64,000 bases of DNA from the NCBI GenBank assembly GCA_903853805.1, contig CAINUN010000100.1:18650-82649 (forward strand), read 5' to 3'. The notes under the pieces were generated by a model that saw nothing but the letters and a program-made list of their open reading frames with translations, made no database searches and was not told the DNA's origin. Origin of the DNA: an uncultured Bacteroidota bacterium (GTDB lineage: Bacteria; Bacteroidota; Bacteroidia; Chitinophagales; Chitinophagaceae). How positions within the stretch are numbered: the stretch's first letter is position 1; each line of letters begins with the position of its first letter. The position numbers and the translations under genes are program-made. Shown here piece by piece: positions 1 to 10,356 of the stretch.

Positions 1-181
1 ATGTCTTTGTCCAAGCAAGTGGTGAAAACAATTTTCCTTCCTGTCCGGTAAGCATAAAAACAGGTAAAAATGAAGCCACAATAATGATAGTGGAAAAGAA
101 TGCACCCTTGCCAATTTGTTGACAAGCAGCTTCAATGATGTTGAGCCTTTTTTCTTCTTTTATTTGTTGTTCCTGATTCAT
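1..181 (-). CDS. C-terminal continuation of CusA/CzcA-family heavy-metal RND efflux pump (partial, runs off left edge)
   Basis: Minus-strand translation from the ATG at 181: [60 protein letters not shown]. This matches the CusA region after the IVMVENA motif (FxPxFxLxGQEGxLFxPLAxTKT). Confidence 0.8.
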   Translation of the reverse strand, partial: MNQEQQIKEEKRLNIIEAACQQIGKGAFFSTIIIVASFLPVFMLTGQEGKLFSPLAWTKT

Positions 182-1452
182 GATTCTTTTTCGAGTTTTG
201 CATCAGCTAAATGACGATATGCGTTTTCTACCATCACTATACCATCATCTACTATCACACCAATTGCTAAAGCGATTCCAGTGATGGACATAATATTGGA
301 AGAAATACCAAAGGCTTGCAGCAAAATAAAACTTGCAGCCACTGACACCGGAATCTGAATGATAATGATGAATGCGCTGCGCCAATGAAAAAGAAATAGT
401 AATACAATCAATGACACCACAATCATTTCTTCCCAAATGCTTTGTTTTACACTTTGAATGGCTGATTCAATCAATTCACTTCTATCGTAAGCCACTTTTA
501 ATTTCACGCCTTCTGGCAATCCTTTTTCAATGTCTTTGATTTTCTTTTTTACATCCTTTATTACAGCATCCGCATTTTCACCATAACGCATTACTACAAT
601 GCCACCCACTGCTTCGCCTTCACCGTTTTCATCAAAAATGCCTAAGCGTAAGTCTCCTCCCATTTGAACAGTTGCTATGTCCATGATTTTTATTGTGGCA
701 CTCCCTTCCTTGCCCACTGGAATGTTTTTAACATCTTCCATACTCTTGATATAACCAAGTCCACGAACAATGTAGCCAGTGTTGCTCATTTCAAATTTTC
801 TTCCGCCAACATCATTATTATTTGATTTTACAGCTCTTAATACATCCATCATCGTGATGTTGTAATAATTGAGTTTGTGCGGATCAATATTGATTTGATA
901 TTGTTTTTGATAACCACCAAATGAAGCCACTTCACTCACTCCTTTAACTGTTTGCAAACCAAAACGAACATACCAATCTTGTAAGGCTCTTAATTCACCC
1001 AAGTCATAGCCTGGAGCGTCTAATGAGTACCAAAAAATATGACCTACACCTGTTCCATCTGGTCCCAATGTTGGTGTTATACCTTCTGGTAATAAGCGTT
1101 GTGCATAATTTAGTCTTTCTAACACACGTGTTCTTGCCCAATAGATGTCCACATTGTCTTCAAAAACGATATAAACAAAACTCATCCCGAACATGGAAGA
1201 GCCTCGAATGTTTTTGATTTTTGGAATGCCTTGAAGATTAGATACTAATGGGTAGGTGACTTGGTCTTCGATGATTTGCGGACTGCGCCCCATCCATTCC
1301 GTAAACACAATCACTTGGTTTTCAGAAAGATCAGGAATAGCATCAATTGGATTTTGCTTCATAGAAAAAACTCCCCAAGCAAACAAGGCAATTCCCAGCA
1401 GCAAAACCAAGTAACGGTTGCGTAATGAAAATGAAATCAGGTGCCTTACCAT
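178..1452 (-). CDS. CusA/CzcA-family heavy-metal efflux RND transporter, N-terminal part (stops in the linker after the [15 protein letters not shown] motif)
   Basis: Translation has [61 protein letters not shown]. Only 424 aa of an expected ~1000+ aa. Confidence 0.9.
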   Translation of the reverse strand: MVRHLISFSLRNRYLVLLLGIALFAWGVFSMKQNPIDAIPDLSENQVIVFTEWMGRSPQIIEDQVTYPLVSNLQGIPKIKNIRGSSMFGMSFVYIVFEDNVDIYWARTRVLERLNYAQRLLPEGITPTLGPDGTGVGHIFWYSLDAPGYDLGELRALQDWYVRFGLQTVKGVSEVASFGGYQKQYQINIDPHKLNYYNITMMDVLRAVKSNNNDVGGRKFEMSNTGYIVRGLGYIKSMEDVKNIPVGKEGSATIKIMDIATVQMGGDLRLGIFDENGEGEAVGGIVVMRYGENADAVIKDVKKKIKDIEKGLPEGVKLKVAYDRSELIESAIQSVKQSIWEEMIVVSLIVLLFLFHWRSAFIIIIQIPVSVAASFILLQAFGISSNIMSITGIALAIGVIVDDGIVMVENAYRHLADAKLEKES

Positions 1453-1455
1453 AGA

Positions 1456-1818
1456 CTATGATTTGTCTTTAGCTCTTTTATAATGACAGCATTTGTGCAA
1501 TTTATTATAAACCTCATCCTTCGCTTGAATTTCATCGGTGTCATAGCCAACATCTGCAAGCTTTTGTTTGATTTGCGTCAAAGTGATTTTTGATTCATCA
1601 TAAGTCACCGTCAACATTTTGGTTTTCTTGTCCCAGTCTTTTTTAAGTACACCATCTTTCTTTTTTAAAGCACCTTCCATGGTTTCTTTGCACATGTCGC
1701 AGTTGCCATACACTTTAAATACTTCATTTTTTTTGGTGTCTTGAGCCAAGAGTTGTAGGCTGCCAAACAAAAAGCAAAGCAGAAAAGTGAATGCTGAGAT
1801 TCTGATAATTGATTTCAT
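1456..1818 (-). CDS. Heavy-metal-associated (HMA) domain secreted protein
   Basis: Signal peptide followed by VYGNCDMCKETMEGALKKKDGV...YDESKITLTQIKQKLADVGYDTD, an HMA fold with CxxC. Immediately upstream of cusA. Confidence 0.85.
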   Translation of the reverse strand: MKSIIRISAFTFLLCFLFGSLQLLAQDTKKNEVFKVYGNCDMCKETMEGALKKKDGVLKKDWDKKTKMLTVTYDESKITLTQIKQKLADVGYDTDEIQAKDEVYNKLHKCCHYKRAKDKS

Positions 1819-1939
1819 AAATTATTATTGAGTTTTTTTAATAAATTTTGTTAGAAATTAATGATTTTGATTGGAGGAAGCACAACAATGAAAAGTACAT
1901 GGCAATGCCATGCAAATCAATTATTGCAAAAAATAGAAA

Positions 1940-2347
1940 TCAGATTCGGATGTTGCGAAAGAAAATAAAATGTGGGCAATGTTCTAACCGTTCCGGAGGA
2001 GCATGAGCCAAAAACAACTGTTTGCTTGCCTGAACAGAAACAATATTTTTAACGTTAGATAAATAAAATAATGGCTCAGCAACTAATGTTTTAATACAGG
2101 TGAATAAATCAATGTCTAACGTTTTTTGTTGCTCGCTACTTTTATATGTTTTGGATTCATCCTTGCAACAGCCCTTATATTTTTGAATGTCCACAATCAT
2201 GCCGCAACGAGTACATTTGTGTTTGGGTTTAGGTGCATGATGACTAGCGCCTACTAATTTGCCCATGCAATAATGCAAATGAACCGTGGTGCCTGTGGTA
2301 GACAGCAAGAACAAAATGGTTATGATGGCAGTGAGGAAACGTTTCAT
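1940..2347 (-). CDS. HYC_CC_PP-type small secreted Cys-rich protein, metal-locus associated
   Basis: MKRFLTAIITILFLLSTTGTTVHLHYCMGKLVG...CTRCGM...KGCCKDE; HYC, CC and PP motifs typical of Bacteroidota metal-efflux loci. Confidence 0.7.
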   Translation of the reverse strand: MKRFLTAIITILFLLSTTGTTVHLHYCMGKLVGASHHAPKPKHKCTRCGMIVDIQKYKGCCKDESKTYKSSEQQKTLDIDLFTCIKTLVAEPLFYLSNVKNIVSVQASKQLFLAHAPPERLEHCPHFIFFRNIRI

Positions 2348-2564
2348 CTCTTAAACAAAAGTAAAGAGTTTTTTGAAATAAGTTTGTATAATGACGGGAA
2401 TCATTATGTGAAGGTCGACTCAACTTCATACTACTTATGAGGGGGGAGATTTGTTACATGTTAACTTGCTTTAAAAAAAAGTTATCTAAAAGTTAAAGGT
2501 GATTTTTTCGCTTTTGAGTCTGTTTAAGTTTTTTACTTTGGTGGTGATAATAAAGAGATGGTAT

Positions 2565-2981
2565 ATGGAGATACTTTACTTCGTAATTTTTGCAGCCTCC
2601 TATAAAGTGCTGCATGCAATGACAAAACTGTTTGTAACAAGCCCAGCTGTGAATGCATTGGTCAACGAACAAAACTTTAATCAAGATTCTAAAAGATTTT
2701 TAACGGCATCAATACCCCTTTTGCCAATAATTTCTTTAGCTGGATTTATGAGCAATAATCTTGTTCGTGAAAACTTATTATTCAATTTAGCAGCCATTTT
2801 ATTATGTCTTTTTTCTGGCGAGTTTTTTATCGTCAACAATACACATAAGGGCAGTGAATTCTGTTTTCACAGTACTTTGATGATTGGAGCAATTCATTTA
2901 TCAATGTTTTTGATGGCGCTCATCAATGTTTATATTCATTATTTTGAGTTTTTATTGAGATTTTTGTTTAGGAATAGTTAA
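2565..2981 (+). CDS. Hypothetical membrane protein
   Basis: ORF 2499..2981; start placed at internal Met (MEILYFVIFAASYK...). Several hydrophobic segments, no recognised family. Confidence 0.5.
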   Translation: MEILYFVIFAASYKVLHAMTKLFVTSPAVNALVNEQNFNQDSKRFLTASIPLLPIISLAGFMSNNLVRENLLFNLAAILLCLFSGEFFIVNNTHKGSEFCFHSTLMIGAIHLSMFLMALINVYIHYFEFLLRFLFRNS

Positions 2982-3069
2982 TAGTTAATACTGATAGTTT
3001 TTACTAAAATTTCCTCTTGGAGGTTTTAGATAAACATTAATTTTACAACCTAACGCTTAATATTTCTCA

Positions 3070-4392
3070 ATGAAAAAAAAGACCCTTTGGTGGATCATCG
3101 GCGGTTCGGTTGTGTTGCTCATAGTCATTATCATTATTGGTAAAAACCGTGGTAGCGATGAAACCAAAGTAGCGACTGAAAAATCTTCTTTACACACAAT
3201 TACGGAAACAGTAACGGCTAGTGGCAAAATTTATCCAGAAACAGAAGTAAAAATTAGCCCCGAAGTAAGTGGAGAAATTATTGAACTAAATATTGCTGAA
3301 GGTGACAGCGTTCATAAGGGTGAATTGATGGCAAGAATTAACCCTGCAATTTATTCGAGCATAGTGAGCCAAGCAGTTGCTAATGTTGAGCAGAACAAAG
3401 CGCACATGATCAACTCAAAGGAAATGATGGCTCAGGCAAAAGCAAGTTTTGATCAAATAAAAGCGACCTTCGAGCGGAATAAAAAACTGTTTGAAGATAA
3501 AGTTATTTCTGATATGGAATTTGAACAGTCAGAAGCAAATTATCATAGTGGAAAAGCTGCCTATGAAGCAGCTATTGCCAATGTTTCAGGTAGTAACTAT
3601 AGTGTTCAAGGTGCTTCTGCTAGTTTAAATCAACAAAAAGAAAATCTTAGAAAAACAACTATTTTTTCGCCTACATCAGGCGTTGTTTCTGCCTTGAATG
3701 TCAAATTAGGTGAAAGAGTAGTTGGAACTGCTCAAATGGCTGGAACAGAAATGATGACTATCGCCGACTTGAGAAGAATTGAAGTAAGAGTGGAGGTTAG
3801 TGAAACAGATATTGCTAAAGTAAAGTTGGGAGATACTACAATCATAGAAGCAGATGCTTATCGTAATAGAAAGTTCCTTGGGATTGTTTCGAAAATAAGC
3901 GTAAGTAGCAAAAGCACTGGTTTGCAACAAGTGAGTAGCGATCAGGTTACGAATTATACGGTGCGAATTCTTATCTTTCCATCTAGTTATGAAGACCTTG
4001 CAAAATTGTCAAAGTTTCCTTTTAAACCCGGTATGTCAGCAAGTGTAGAAATTCAAACAAGAAAAGAAAGGAACATACTTGCTGTACCAGTGAATGCAGT
4101 AGCTGTAAGAGATTATCCCGATAGTCTTAAAAAGAAAAACGAGGGGTTTGATGCAGTTCGTCAAGTTGTTTTTGTTTATGATGATAAGAAAAAAGAAGTG
4201 AATCTTCGAGATGTAAAAACAGGGGTGCAAGACAATATAAATATTCAAATTTTAGAAGGTTTGAAAGACGGCGAAGAGGTGGTGATTGCTCCATATGGTG
4301 CCGTAGCGCGTATATTGAAAGACAAAACAAAAGTGAAGCCGGTGCCTAAAGATCAATTATTTGAAACCAAGAAAGAAGAAACGAAAGACTAA
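3070..4392 (+). CDS. Efflux RND/ABC transporter periplasmic adaptor subunit (HlyD/MacA type)
   Basis: N-terminal TM, VTASGKIYPETEVKISPEVSGEIIELNIAEGDSVHKGELMARI (biotinyl-lipoyl-like), coiled coil, beta-barrel. Confidence 0.9.
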   Translation: MKKKTLWWIIGGSVVLLIVIIIIGKNRGSDETKVATEKSSLHTITETVTASGKIYPETEVKISPEVSGEIIELNIAEGDSVHKGELMARINPAIYSSIVSQAVANVEQNKAHMINSKEMMAQAKASFDQIKATFERNKKLFEDKVISDMEFEQSEANYHSGKAAYEAAIANVSGSNYSVQGASASLNQQKENLRKTTIFSPTSGVVSALNVKLGERVVGTAQMAGTEMMTIADLRRIEVRVEVSETDIAKVKLGDTTIIEADAYRNRKFLGIVSKISVSSKSTGLQQVSSDQVTNYTVRILIFPSSYEDLAKLSKFPFKPGMSASVEIQTRKERNILAVPVNAVAVRDYPDSLKKKNEGFDAVRQVVFVYDDKKKEVNLRDVKTGVQDNINIQILEGLKDGEEVVIAPYGAVARILKDKTKVKPVPKDQLFETKKEETKD

Positions 4393-4409
4393 CTGATAAA
4401 ATCTTCAAG

Positions 4410-5438
4410 TTGAAATCATCGGAACTAGGTAAAATCGGAATTATTGGAAATGGAAGCTGGGGGACTGCACTAGCTAAAATGCTTACAGACAATGGCATAA
4501 AAATCAATTGGTGGTTGCGCAATAATGATGCAGTCCATCATTTAAAAACACGTCATCACAATCCTAATTACCTAACTTCTGTCGCTTTCCATCCTGAAAC
4601 CATTTTTCCTTCAGATGATTTGCTAAAAGTGCTCAAAGAATGCGATACAATTGTATTTGCAGTACCTTCTGCATATGCACAATCGGTGCTTGACTTAGCA
4701 CCAATAGATTTGTGGATGGAGAAAAAAATAATTAGTGCCATCAAAGGAGTTCTTCCAAATGAAAATCTTTTATTGAACGACTATTTTGCTAAGATAGCGC
4801 CCAACAAATTCAACCTTCATGATTATGCTGCAATTACAGGACCTTGTCACGCCGAGGAAGTCGCTATGGAACGACTATCGTATCTCACTTTTTCTGGGCT
4901 CGACGATCGTTTTACTACTGCTGTTGCCCAAGCATTTCATACTTCTTACATCAACACTACACATAATCATGATATTTGGGGCGCACAGTTTGCTGCAGTT
5001 CTCAAAAACATATATGCAATTGGTGCGGGCATGGCTCATGCGCTCGACTATGGAGATAATTTCTTAAGTGTTTACATCACAAATTGCTATCGTGAGATGT
5101 ATCATTTTCTACTGGTGCATTTTGATAAGGTTCATCCTTCCGACGAACATCCCGATTTTCATACAAGTGCTTATCTCGGCGATTTGCTAGTTACTTGTTA
5201 TTCTTTACATAGTCGCAACCGAACTTTTGGAGCGATGCTTGGTAAAGGATACTCTGTTAAAGTAGCTACATTGGAAATGAATATGGTTGCAGAAGGTTAT
5301 TATGCGGCCCGTGGCATGCAATCAATAGCAACTTCTTACGGCATTGATATTCCGCTAGCTACTTGCCTATTTAAAGTAATGTGGCAGGGTAAAAATGCCG
5401 GAGAGACATTTAAACAAATAGAAGGTATGTTGAGTTGA
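4410..5438 (+). CDS. gpsA: NAD(P)H-dependent glycerol-3-phosphate dehydrogenase
   Basis: GIIGNGSWGTALAKML, AITGPCHAEEVA, AAVLKNIYAIGAGM, YLGDLLVTCYSLHSRNRTFGAMLGKG. Confidence 0.93.
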   Translation: MKSSELGKIGIIGNGSWGTALAKMLTDNGIKINWWLRNNDAVHHLKTRHHNPNYLTSVAFHPETIFPSDDLLKVLKECDTIVFAVPSAYAQSVLDLAPIDLWMEKKIISAIKGVLPNENLLLNDYFAKIAPNKFNLHDYAAITGPCHAEEVAMERLSYLTFSGLDDRFTTAVAQAFHTSYINTTHNHDIWGAQFAAVLKNIYAIGAGMAHALDYGDNFLSVYITNCYREMYHFLLVHFDKVHPSDEHPDFHTSAYLGDLLVTCYSLHSRNRTFGAMLGKGYSVKVATLEMNMVAEGYYAARGMQSIATSYGIDIPLATCLFKVMWQGKNAGETFKQIEGMLS

Positions 5439-5482
5439 TTTGCAAATTGTATTTATTAATTACTTCAATTTTTCTCAATTAA

Positions 5483-7036
5483 TCACCCTTGATATTCTCC
5501 CCAAATAGCGCGAAGCGTGTCAGAAATTTCGCCTAGTGTGCAAAGATTTTCAACAGCATCTATCACAAACGGCATCAGGTTTTCGGCGGTGCTTGCTTTT
5601 TCTTTAATGAGGCGGAGACAAGCAGTGGCTTTTTCGTTGTTGCGCTTCGCGCGAAGGGCTTTCAGCTTTTCGCTTTGCACCACCCGAATTGAATCATCAA
5701 TCCTAAACACCGGCGTGGCTTCTGCCTCTTTGGAAGTGAATTTATTGACGCCTACAATGGTTTTACTCTTGTCTTCAATGGCTTTATTGTAAGCATAAGC
5801 CGAGCGGGCAATTTCCTCTTGAATAAACCCTTGTTCGATGGCTTTTACGGCACCGCCCATGGCATCTATTTTATCCATAAGCTTCCAAGCTGCGTCTTCC
5901 ACTTCGTTGGTCAATTCTTCTACAAAGAAAGAACCTGCAAGTGGGTCTGGCGTATCGGTTGCGCCACTTTCGAATGCGATGATTTGCTGAGTGCGCAAGG
6001 CAATGGTTGCTGCTTCTTCAGTAGGCAAAGAAAGCGCTTCGTCGTAGCCATTGGTATGCAAAGATTGGGTGCCACCAAGTACGGCGCCAAGCGCTTGCAA
6101 AGTGACCCGCACAATATTGTTTCTTGGTTGTTGAGCTGTAAGGGTGCTGCCTCCTGTTTGAGTGTGAAAGCGCAACATTTGAGCTTTAGGGTCGGTGGCA
6201 CCTAGCGATTGGGTGATGTGCGCCCACATTCTACGCGCAGCGCGGAACTTGGCAACTTCTTCAAACAAATGATTGTGGGCATTGAAGAAGAAAGAAAGCC
6301 TTTGAGCAAACACATTGATATCCAATCCTTTTTCAAGAGCTGCTTCGAGATAAGCTTTGCCATTGGCAAGCGTAAACGCTAATTCTTGCACCGCAGTTGA
6401 CCCCGCTTCGCGGATATGATAGCCCGAAATGGAAATGGTATTCCACTTAGGCACTTCCTTGCTGCAATATTCAAAGATGTCGGTAATGAGCCGCATAGAT
6501 GGCGCTGGTGGATAAATGTAAGTACCACGAGCAGCATATTCTTTTAAGATATCATTTTGAATAGTACCTGAGATTTTGCGGATGTTAGCACCTTGTTTTT
6601 TAGCAAGAGCAATATAGAAAGCCAATAGAATAAATCCTGTGGCGTTGATGGTCATAGAAGTAGAAATATCTTCAAGTTTGATACCTGCAAAAAGAATTTC
6701 CATGTCCTCGATTGAATCAATAGCAACGCCTACTTTACCCACTTCTCCTTCAGACATAGCATGGTCGGAATCATAACCAATTTGCGTAGGTAAATCGAAA
6801 GCTACGGACAAGCCCATAACCCCTTGACTGAGCAAATAATGATAGCGTTTGTTGCTTTCTTCTGCTGTGCTAAACCCTGCATATTGGCGCATGGTCCACA
6901 TTCTGTCGCGGTACATGCTCGCATGAACACCACGCGTAAAAGGAAAGTTTCCAGGAAGTTCTTTCATAGAAACCGGTTCACAATACACCGGCTTGATTTC
7001 AATACCCGAATCGGTAATAATTTTTTTCTCAGTCAT
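5483..7036 (-). CDS. Methylmalonyl-CoA mutase family protein, stand-alone alpha/large subunit (no B12-binding domain)
   Basis: [73 protein letters not shown]. Ends at ~517 aa ([17 protein letters not shown]) without the DxHxxG cobalamin domain. Confidence 0.9.
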   Translation of the reverse strand: MTEKKIITDSGIEIKPVYCEPVSMKELPGNFPFTRGVHASMYRDRMWTMRQYAGFSTAEESNKRYHYLLSQGVMGLSVAFDLPTQIGYDSDHAMSEGEVGKVGVAIDSIEDMEILFAGIKLEDISTSMTINATGFILLAFYIALAKKQGANIRKISGTIQNDILKEYAARGTYIYPPAPSMRLITDIFEYCSKEVPKWNTISISGYHIREAGSTAVQELAFTLANGKAYLEAALEKGLDINVFAQRLSFFFNAHNHLFEEVAKFRAARRMWAHITQSLGATDPKAQMLRFHTQTGGSTLTAQQPRNNIVRVTLQALGAVLGGTQSLHTNGYDEALSLPTEEAATIALRTQQIIAFESGATDTPDPLAGSFFVEELTNEVEDAAWKLMDKIDAMGGAVKAIEQGFIQEEIARSAYAYNKAIEDKSKTIVGVNKFTSKEAEATPVFRIDDSIRVVQSEKLKALRAKRNNEKATACLRLIKEKASTAENLMPFVIDAVENLCTLGEISDTLRAIWGEYQG

Positions 7037-7055
7037 TGTAAAAGGTAATTAATAA

Positions 7056-7610
7056 TTAAGCTTGTGATCCGTAAGACAATACCAATCTTGCTTCTTCATT
7101 AATAAGATTCAAAGCCACATCGCTTGGCAATTGGCCATCAACCGTTAAAAGGTAATCAGTTATTTTTTTATGCAGTTCTTTACCAGAGGCTTGCGGGTCT
7201 AATTGCTGGCAAATCATGTGAATCATATTCATTTCTTGTTCTTTAGCACCGCGCACTGAGCTCCAAACCTGTTTGGTAACATACACTTGTTGGCTTACGT
7301 TATGCTCGAACTCCATTTTAATAGTCATGATGAGCATAGCTTGTAAATGCGCCACTGTCATACCACTTTCATAAACCCTTGGAATAAGGTTTCTGGGATG
7401 TATTCTTTCAATATACAAAGTCAACCTTTCATATGCTTGCAAACGCAGCCTAACCGTAGTGTCTTGGTTGTCTTTAAGCAAAGCCAAATGCTTTTCTTTG
7501 AAATCGTTTAATAAAAACTTTTTAACAATAGAAGAACAAGCAATCAACACAATGATGGCTGGCAAAGTGTATTTAAGAATTTCGAGGAAAGCGCTGAGTG
7601 TATTATTCAT
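7056..7610 (-). CDS. Conserved hypothetical membrane-anchored protein
   Basis: 184 aa with N-terminal TM; directly upstream of the mutase gene on the same strand. Confidence 0.6.
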   Translation of the reverse strand: MNNTLSAFLEILKYTLPAIIVLIACSSIVKKFLLNDFKEKHLALLKDNQDTTVRLRLQAYERLTLYIERIHPRNLIPRVYESGMTVAHLQAMLIMTIKMEFEHNVSQQVYVTKQVWSSVRGAKEQEMNMIHMICQQLDPQASGKELHKKITDYLLTVDGQLPSDVALNLINEEARLVLSYGSQA

Positions 7611-7650
7611 AAGGAAGAAAAAGTTTGTAATAATCTAATCAAAATCAGAA

Positions 7651-9000
7651 TTACTTACCTTGTTTAGGTCGCTTTTGATTTCTGTTATTATTGTTGGTAT
7701 TCTGTTTAGGTAGTTGTTGAGAATTACTTGATGGATTATTTGTTTGACTACTTGTTTGGTTATTGTTTCTTTGTTGGTTTTGATTGTTATTAGGCTGAAC
7801 CTGCTTTTGAGGCTGTGTCTGTTTAGATTGAGGTTGCTGGTTGATAGGTTTATTATTGCCTGAAGATTTGACTTTCTTCTTGCCAGTTTTTTCTAAAGAA
7901 CGTAAAGTGATTTGCCCAACATCATTTATAAAACCCATTTCCACTTTCACGCCAGCTTTTGGCATTTTCGCTTCCAACTCAACTGGTTGTAACTCAGAAG
8001 GCTTTTCCCCTGCTTTATTGAGTCTCTTAATTTCTTTTACACGTTCTATGGTAAGTGGGTATTGTTTACTACTATCTCTATAACAATACCAAAGCAGATT
8101 TTTGAAAATGTCTTTTTTCTGAAGATAGGCTACACCTAGTGTTGTTTCAAGAATATCACAGTCTTCTGGAAATACTTTTAAGGCATCTACGTAAGTATCT
8201 AATTCAAAGTTGAGGCAGCATTTCAATCTGCCGCATTGACCTGAAAGTTTAGTTTGATTAATTGAAAGATTTTGGTAACGCGCAGCGGTGGTATTTACGG
8301 TTCTGAAATCAGAAAGCCAAGTACTGCAACACAATTCTCTTCCACAAGAACCAATGCCGCCAACTTTTCCGCTTTCTTGACGAGCACCAATCTGCTTCAT
8401 CTCTACCTTCACTTTAAATTCAGTAGCATACACTTTAATCAACTCACGAAAATCAACCCGGTTATCAGCAGTATAAAAGAAAGTCGCTTTTTTGCCATCT
8501 GCCTGCATCTCCACTTCACAAATTTTCATTTCTAGTTTCAATTGCTTTGCAATAGCACGGCTTCTAATCATTATTTCTTGTTCACGATTTTTATGATGAT
8601 TGAACAAGCGTAAGTCTTCTTCAGTGGCATAGCGATAAACTTTTTTTAGTTGAGATTCATCTTTAATGCCATACTTTTTCATTTGCAATTTTACAAGCTC
8701 GCCTGTGAGGCTTACCATTCCGATATCAAATCCGCTGATGCCTTCAACAGCAATCATTTCTCCTTTTTCAAAAACAATATTTGAGAGGTTTTTAAAATAA
8801 TCTTTACGGCTTCCTTTGTTGAAAGAAACCTCGATGAAATTTGCAGGTTTTGCACTGTCGTGTAGGGTTAATGAGTTGAGCCAATCAAAAACATTCAGTC
8901 TGTTACAACCAGACGAACTACACCCACCATTATTACTACATCCGTTAGGACTACATCCCATGTTATCTTTTTTTGTTGTGGCAGGGTTATGATTTCTCAA
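7651..9000 (-). CDS. ricT: PSP1-domain regulatory protein, RicT-like
   Basis: PSP1 core (GSCGRELCCSTWLSDF, QTKLSGQCGRLKCCLNFE) with a Cys-rich N-terminus (MGCSPNGCSNNGGCSSSGCNRLNVFDWL). Confidence 0.85.
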   Translation of the reverse strand: MRNHNPATTKKDNMGCSPNGCSNNGGCSSSGCNRLNVFDWLNSLTLHDSAKPANFIEVSFNKGSRKDYFKNLSNIVFEKGEMIAVEGISGFDIGMVSLTGELVKLQMKKYGIKDESQLKKVYRYATEEDLRLFNHHKNREQEIMIRSRAIAKQLKLEMKICEVEMQADGKKATFFYTADNRVDFRELIKVYATEFKVKVEMKQIGARQESGKVGGIGSCGRELCCSTWLSDFRTVNTTAARYQNLSINQTKLSGQCGRLKCCLNFELDTYVDALKVFPEDCDILETTLGVAYLQKKDIFKNLLWYCYRDSSKQYPLTIERVKEIKRLNKAGEKPSELQPVELEAKMPKAGVKVEMGFINDVGQITLRSLEKTGKKKVKSSGNNKPINQQPQSKQTQPQKQVQPNNNQNQQRNNNQTSSQTNNPSSNSQQLPKQNTNNNNRNQKRPKQGK

Positions 9001-9090
9001 AAAGAGATAATCTTTTGCCGGTTAAAAAAATAATTCTTAAGCCATTGGCTTACAATACAAACTCAGGAAGAAAATGCTTGAAAGAAAATC

Positions 9091-9603
9091 TTAGTTTCTA
9101 ATTTCAATGTCGTAATGGCCTTTAGTAAACACAGTTTTGGTTTTGCCTGTATCTACTAATACATAGTACAAACGATAACAACCAGGCTCTAACAAGCGTG
9201 CGCGAACGTTGTAAATATTAGCTCGTTGAGAATCAACTGATGGATTCCATGGAATTACCCAACTTTGGTATTGTTCCTGTGATTCTTTTGTTGGCATGTA
9301 CATGTAAAAATCAGCTGGGCGATAAAGCCTAAAAACAAGGTAAGGGTCATAAAACACTTCCCTATTGCGAAGCAGCCTTCCTTTTATGTACATCTGCTTT
9401 ACTACAGAGTCCACTTGGATTCCAGGGACAATCTGATAGTTATTCAGAAACTGAGCATATTCGGCATTTGTAAAACTTTCAAATTTGCCTTCATCAGTTG
9501 TATCAGAGCAGGTTGGCTCACGAAAACCTATGTTTGTATTAGCTTGCTTATCGCAACTGAAAAGGATGAAAGAAAGTATAACAACACTGAGAATTTTCTT
9601 CAT
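9091..9603 (-). CDS. Hypothetical lipoprotein
   Basis: MKKILSVVILSFILFSCDK lipobox; start reset from ORF start 9636. Positionally like gldH (downstream of ricT), but the sequence does not read as GldH. Confidence 0.6.
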   Translation of the reverse strand: MKKILSVVILSFILFSCDKQANTNIGFREPTCSDTTDEGKFESFTNAEYAQFLNNYQIVPGIQVDSVVKQMYIKGRLLRNREVFYDPYLVFRLYRPADFYMYMPTKESQEQYQSWVIPWNPSVDSQRANIYNVRARLLEPGCYRLYYVLVDTGKTKTVFTKGHYDIEIRN

Positions 9604-9706
9604 AAAATTTTTCCTGAGTAAAAAATATGGGTTCAAGGTAAAAAAAGATTTGCTTTCATGAAAATCTTCTCGGAAAATTTTATGATTGCTGCTTATTATC
9701 TTGTGC

Positions 9707-10351
9707 TTAATAGTAAGAGTATTGTTGTTTTTTGCTTTTGTGTAAAGTAGTCTTCTTGTTTACATTGTGAGGCAATAAAGCCTCTCTTTTTTTGAAGGCA
9801 ACACTATCGTTAATAAAGTTTGGAAAGTTTCTTTTGTAAATCAATTCATCCTCTGCGTATTCTTCAATTTTCATGAGCTTTCCATTTTCAGAGTCATAAT
9901 ATCGCCATTCTCCTTGGCGAAATGAACCATAATAAGCAGGGATTTCTTTATAACTTTCCAATAATGTTTCAGGGTGTGTAATAACAATCGTATCTTTTTC
10001 CTGAGAAGAATTTTTACTCATGTAGGTTCCTTCACAATATAGTTTTCCTTCATCATAATATTTTGCTTCCCCATCTAATAGGTCATTTTTAAAATTTTCA
10101 ATAGAAATCAACTCTCCTTCTCTGGTTATTTTATACCAAGTACCATATTTAAGACCATGTTCATAGTTTCCGAATTCAGTAAATGGTTTTTCGCTTTTTT
10201 TTGCAGGGAAGGTACTTACCCACATTCCATGTTTTTTGCCGTTTTCATCAAGCTTATTCATGTTGTCTCCTTTAGGTTTTTCTATTTGTGAAAAAACAGA
10301 GAGGCTAAATAGGCAACAAAATACTGATAGAAATAAAAAAGGTTTCAACAT
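9707..10351 (-). CDS. Secreted MORN/YwqK-like repeat protein
   Basis: Signal peptide MLKPFLFLSVFCCLFSLSVFSQ; repeats such as NGKKHGMWVS..GNYEHGLKYGTWYKI..GELISIENFKNDLLDGEAKYY, YGSFRQGEWRYYD. Confidence 0.6.
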   Translation of the reverse strand: MLKPFLFLSVFCCLFSLSVFSQIEKPKGDNMNKLDENGKKHGMWVSTFPAKKSEKPFTEFGNYEHGLKYGTWYKITREGELISIENFKNDLLDGEAKYYDEGKLYCEGTYMSKNSSQEKDTIVITHPETLLESYKEIPAYYGSFRQGEWRYYDSENGKLMKIEEYAEDELIYKRNFPNFINDSVAFKKREALLPHNVNKKTTLHKSKKQQYSYY

Positions 10352-10356
10352 GGAGT

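Noticed and set aside
178-190. Programmed -1 ribosomal frameshift in cusA
   Set aside because: No X_XXY_YYZ heptamer in the right phase (GAA AAA GAA TCA TGA); ATGA coupling or sequence error is simpler.
2244-2684. Minus-strand ORFs 2244..2429 and 2493..2684
   Set aside because: Overlap better-supported genes; no family resemblance, Cys/His-rich chance translations.
9091-9603. Gliding motility lipoprotein GldH
   Set aside because: Only position (downstream of ricT) suggests it; I could not match the sequence to GldH with confidence.
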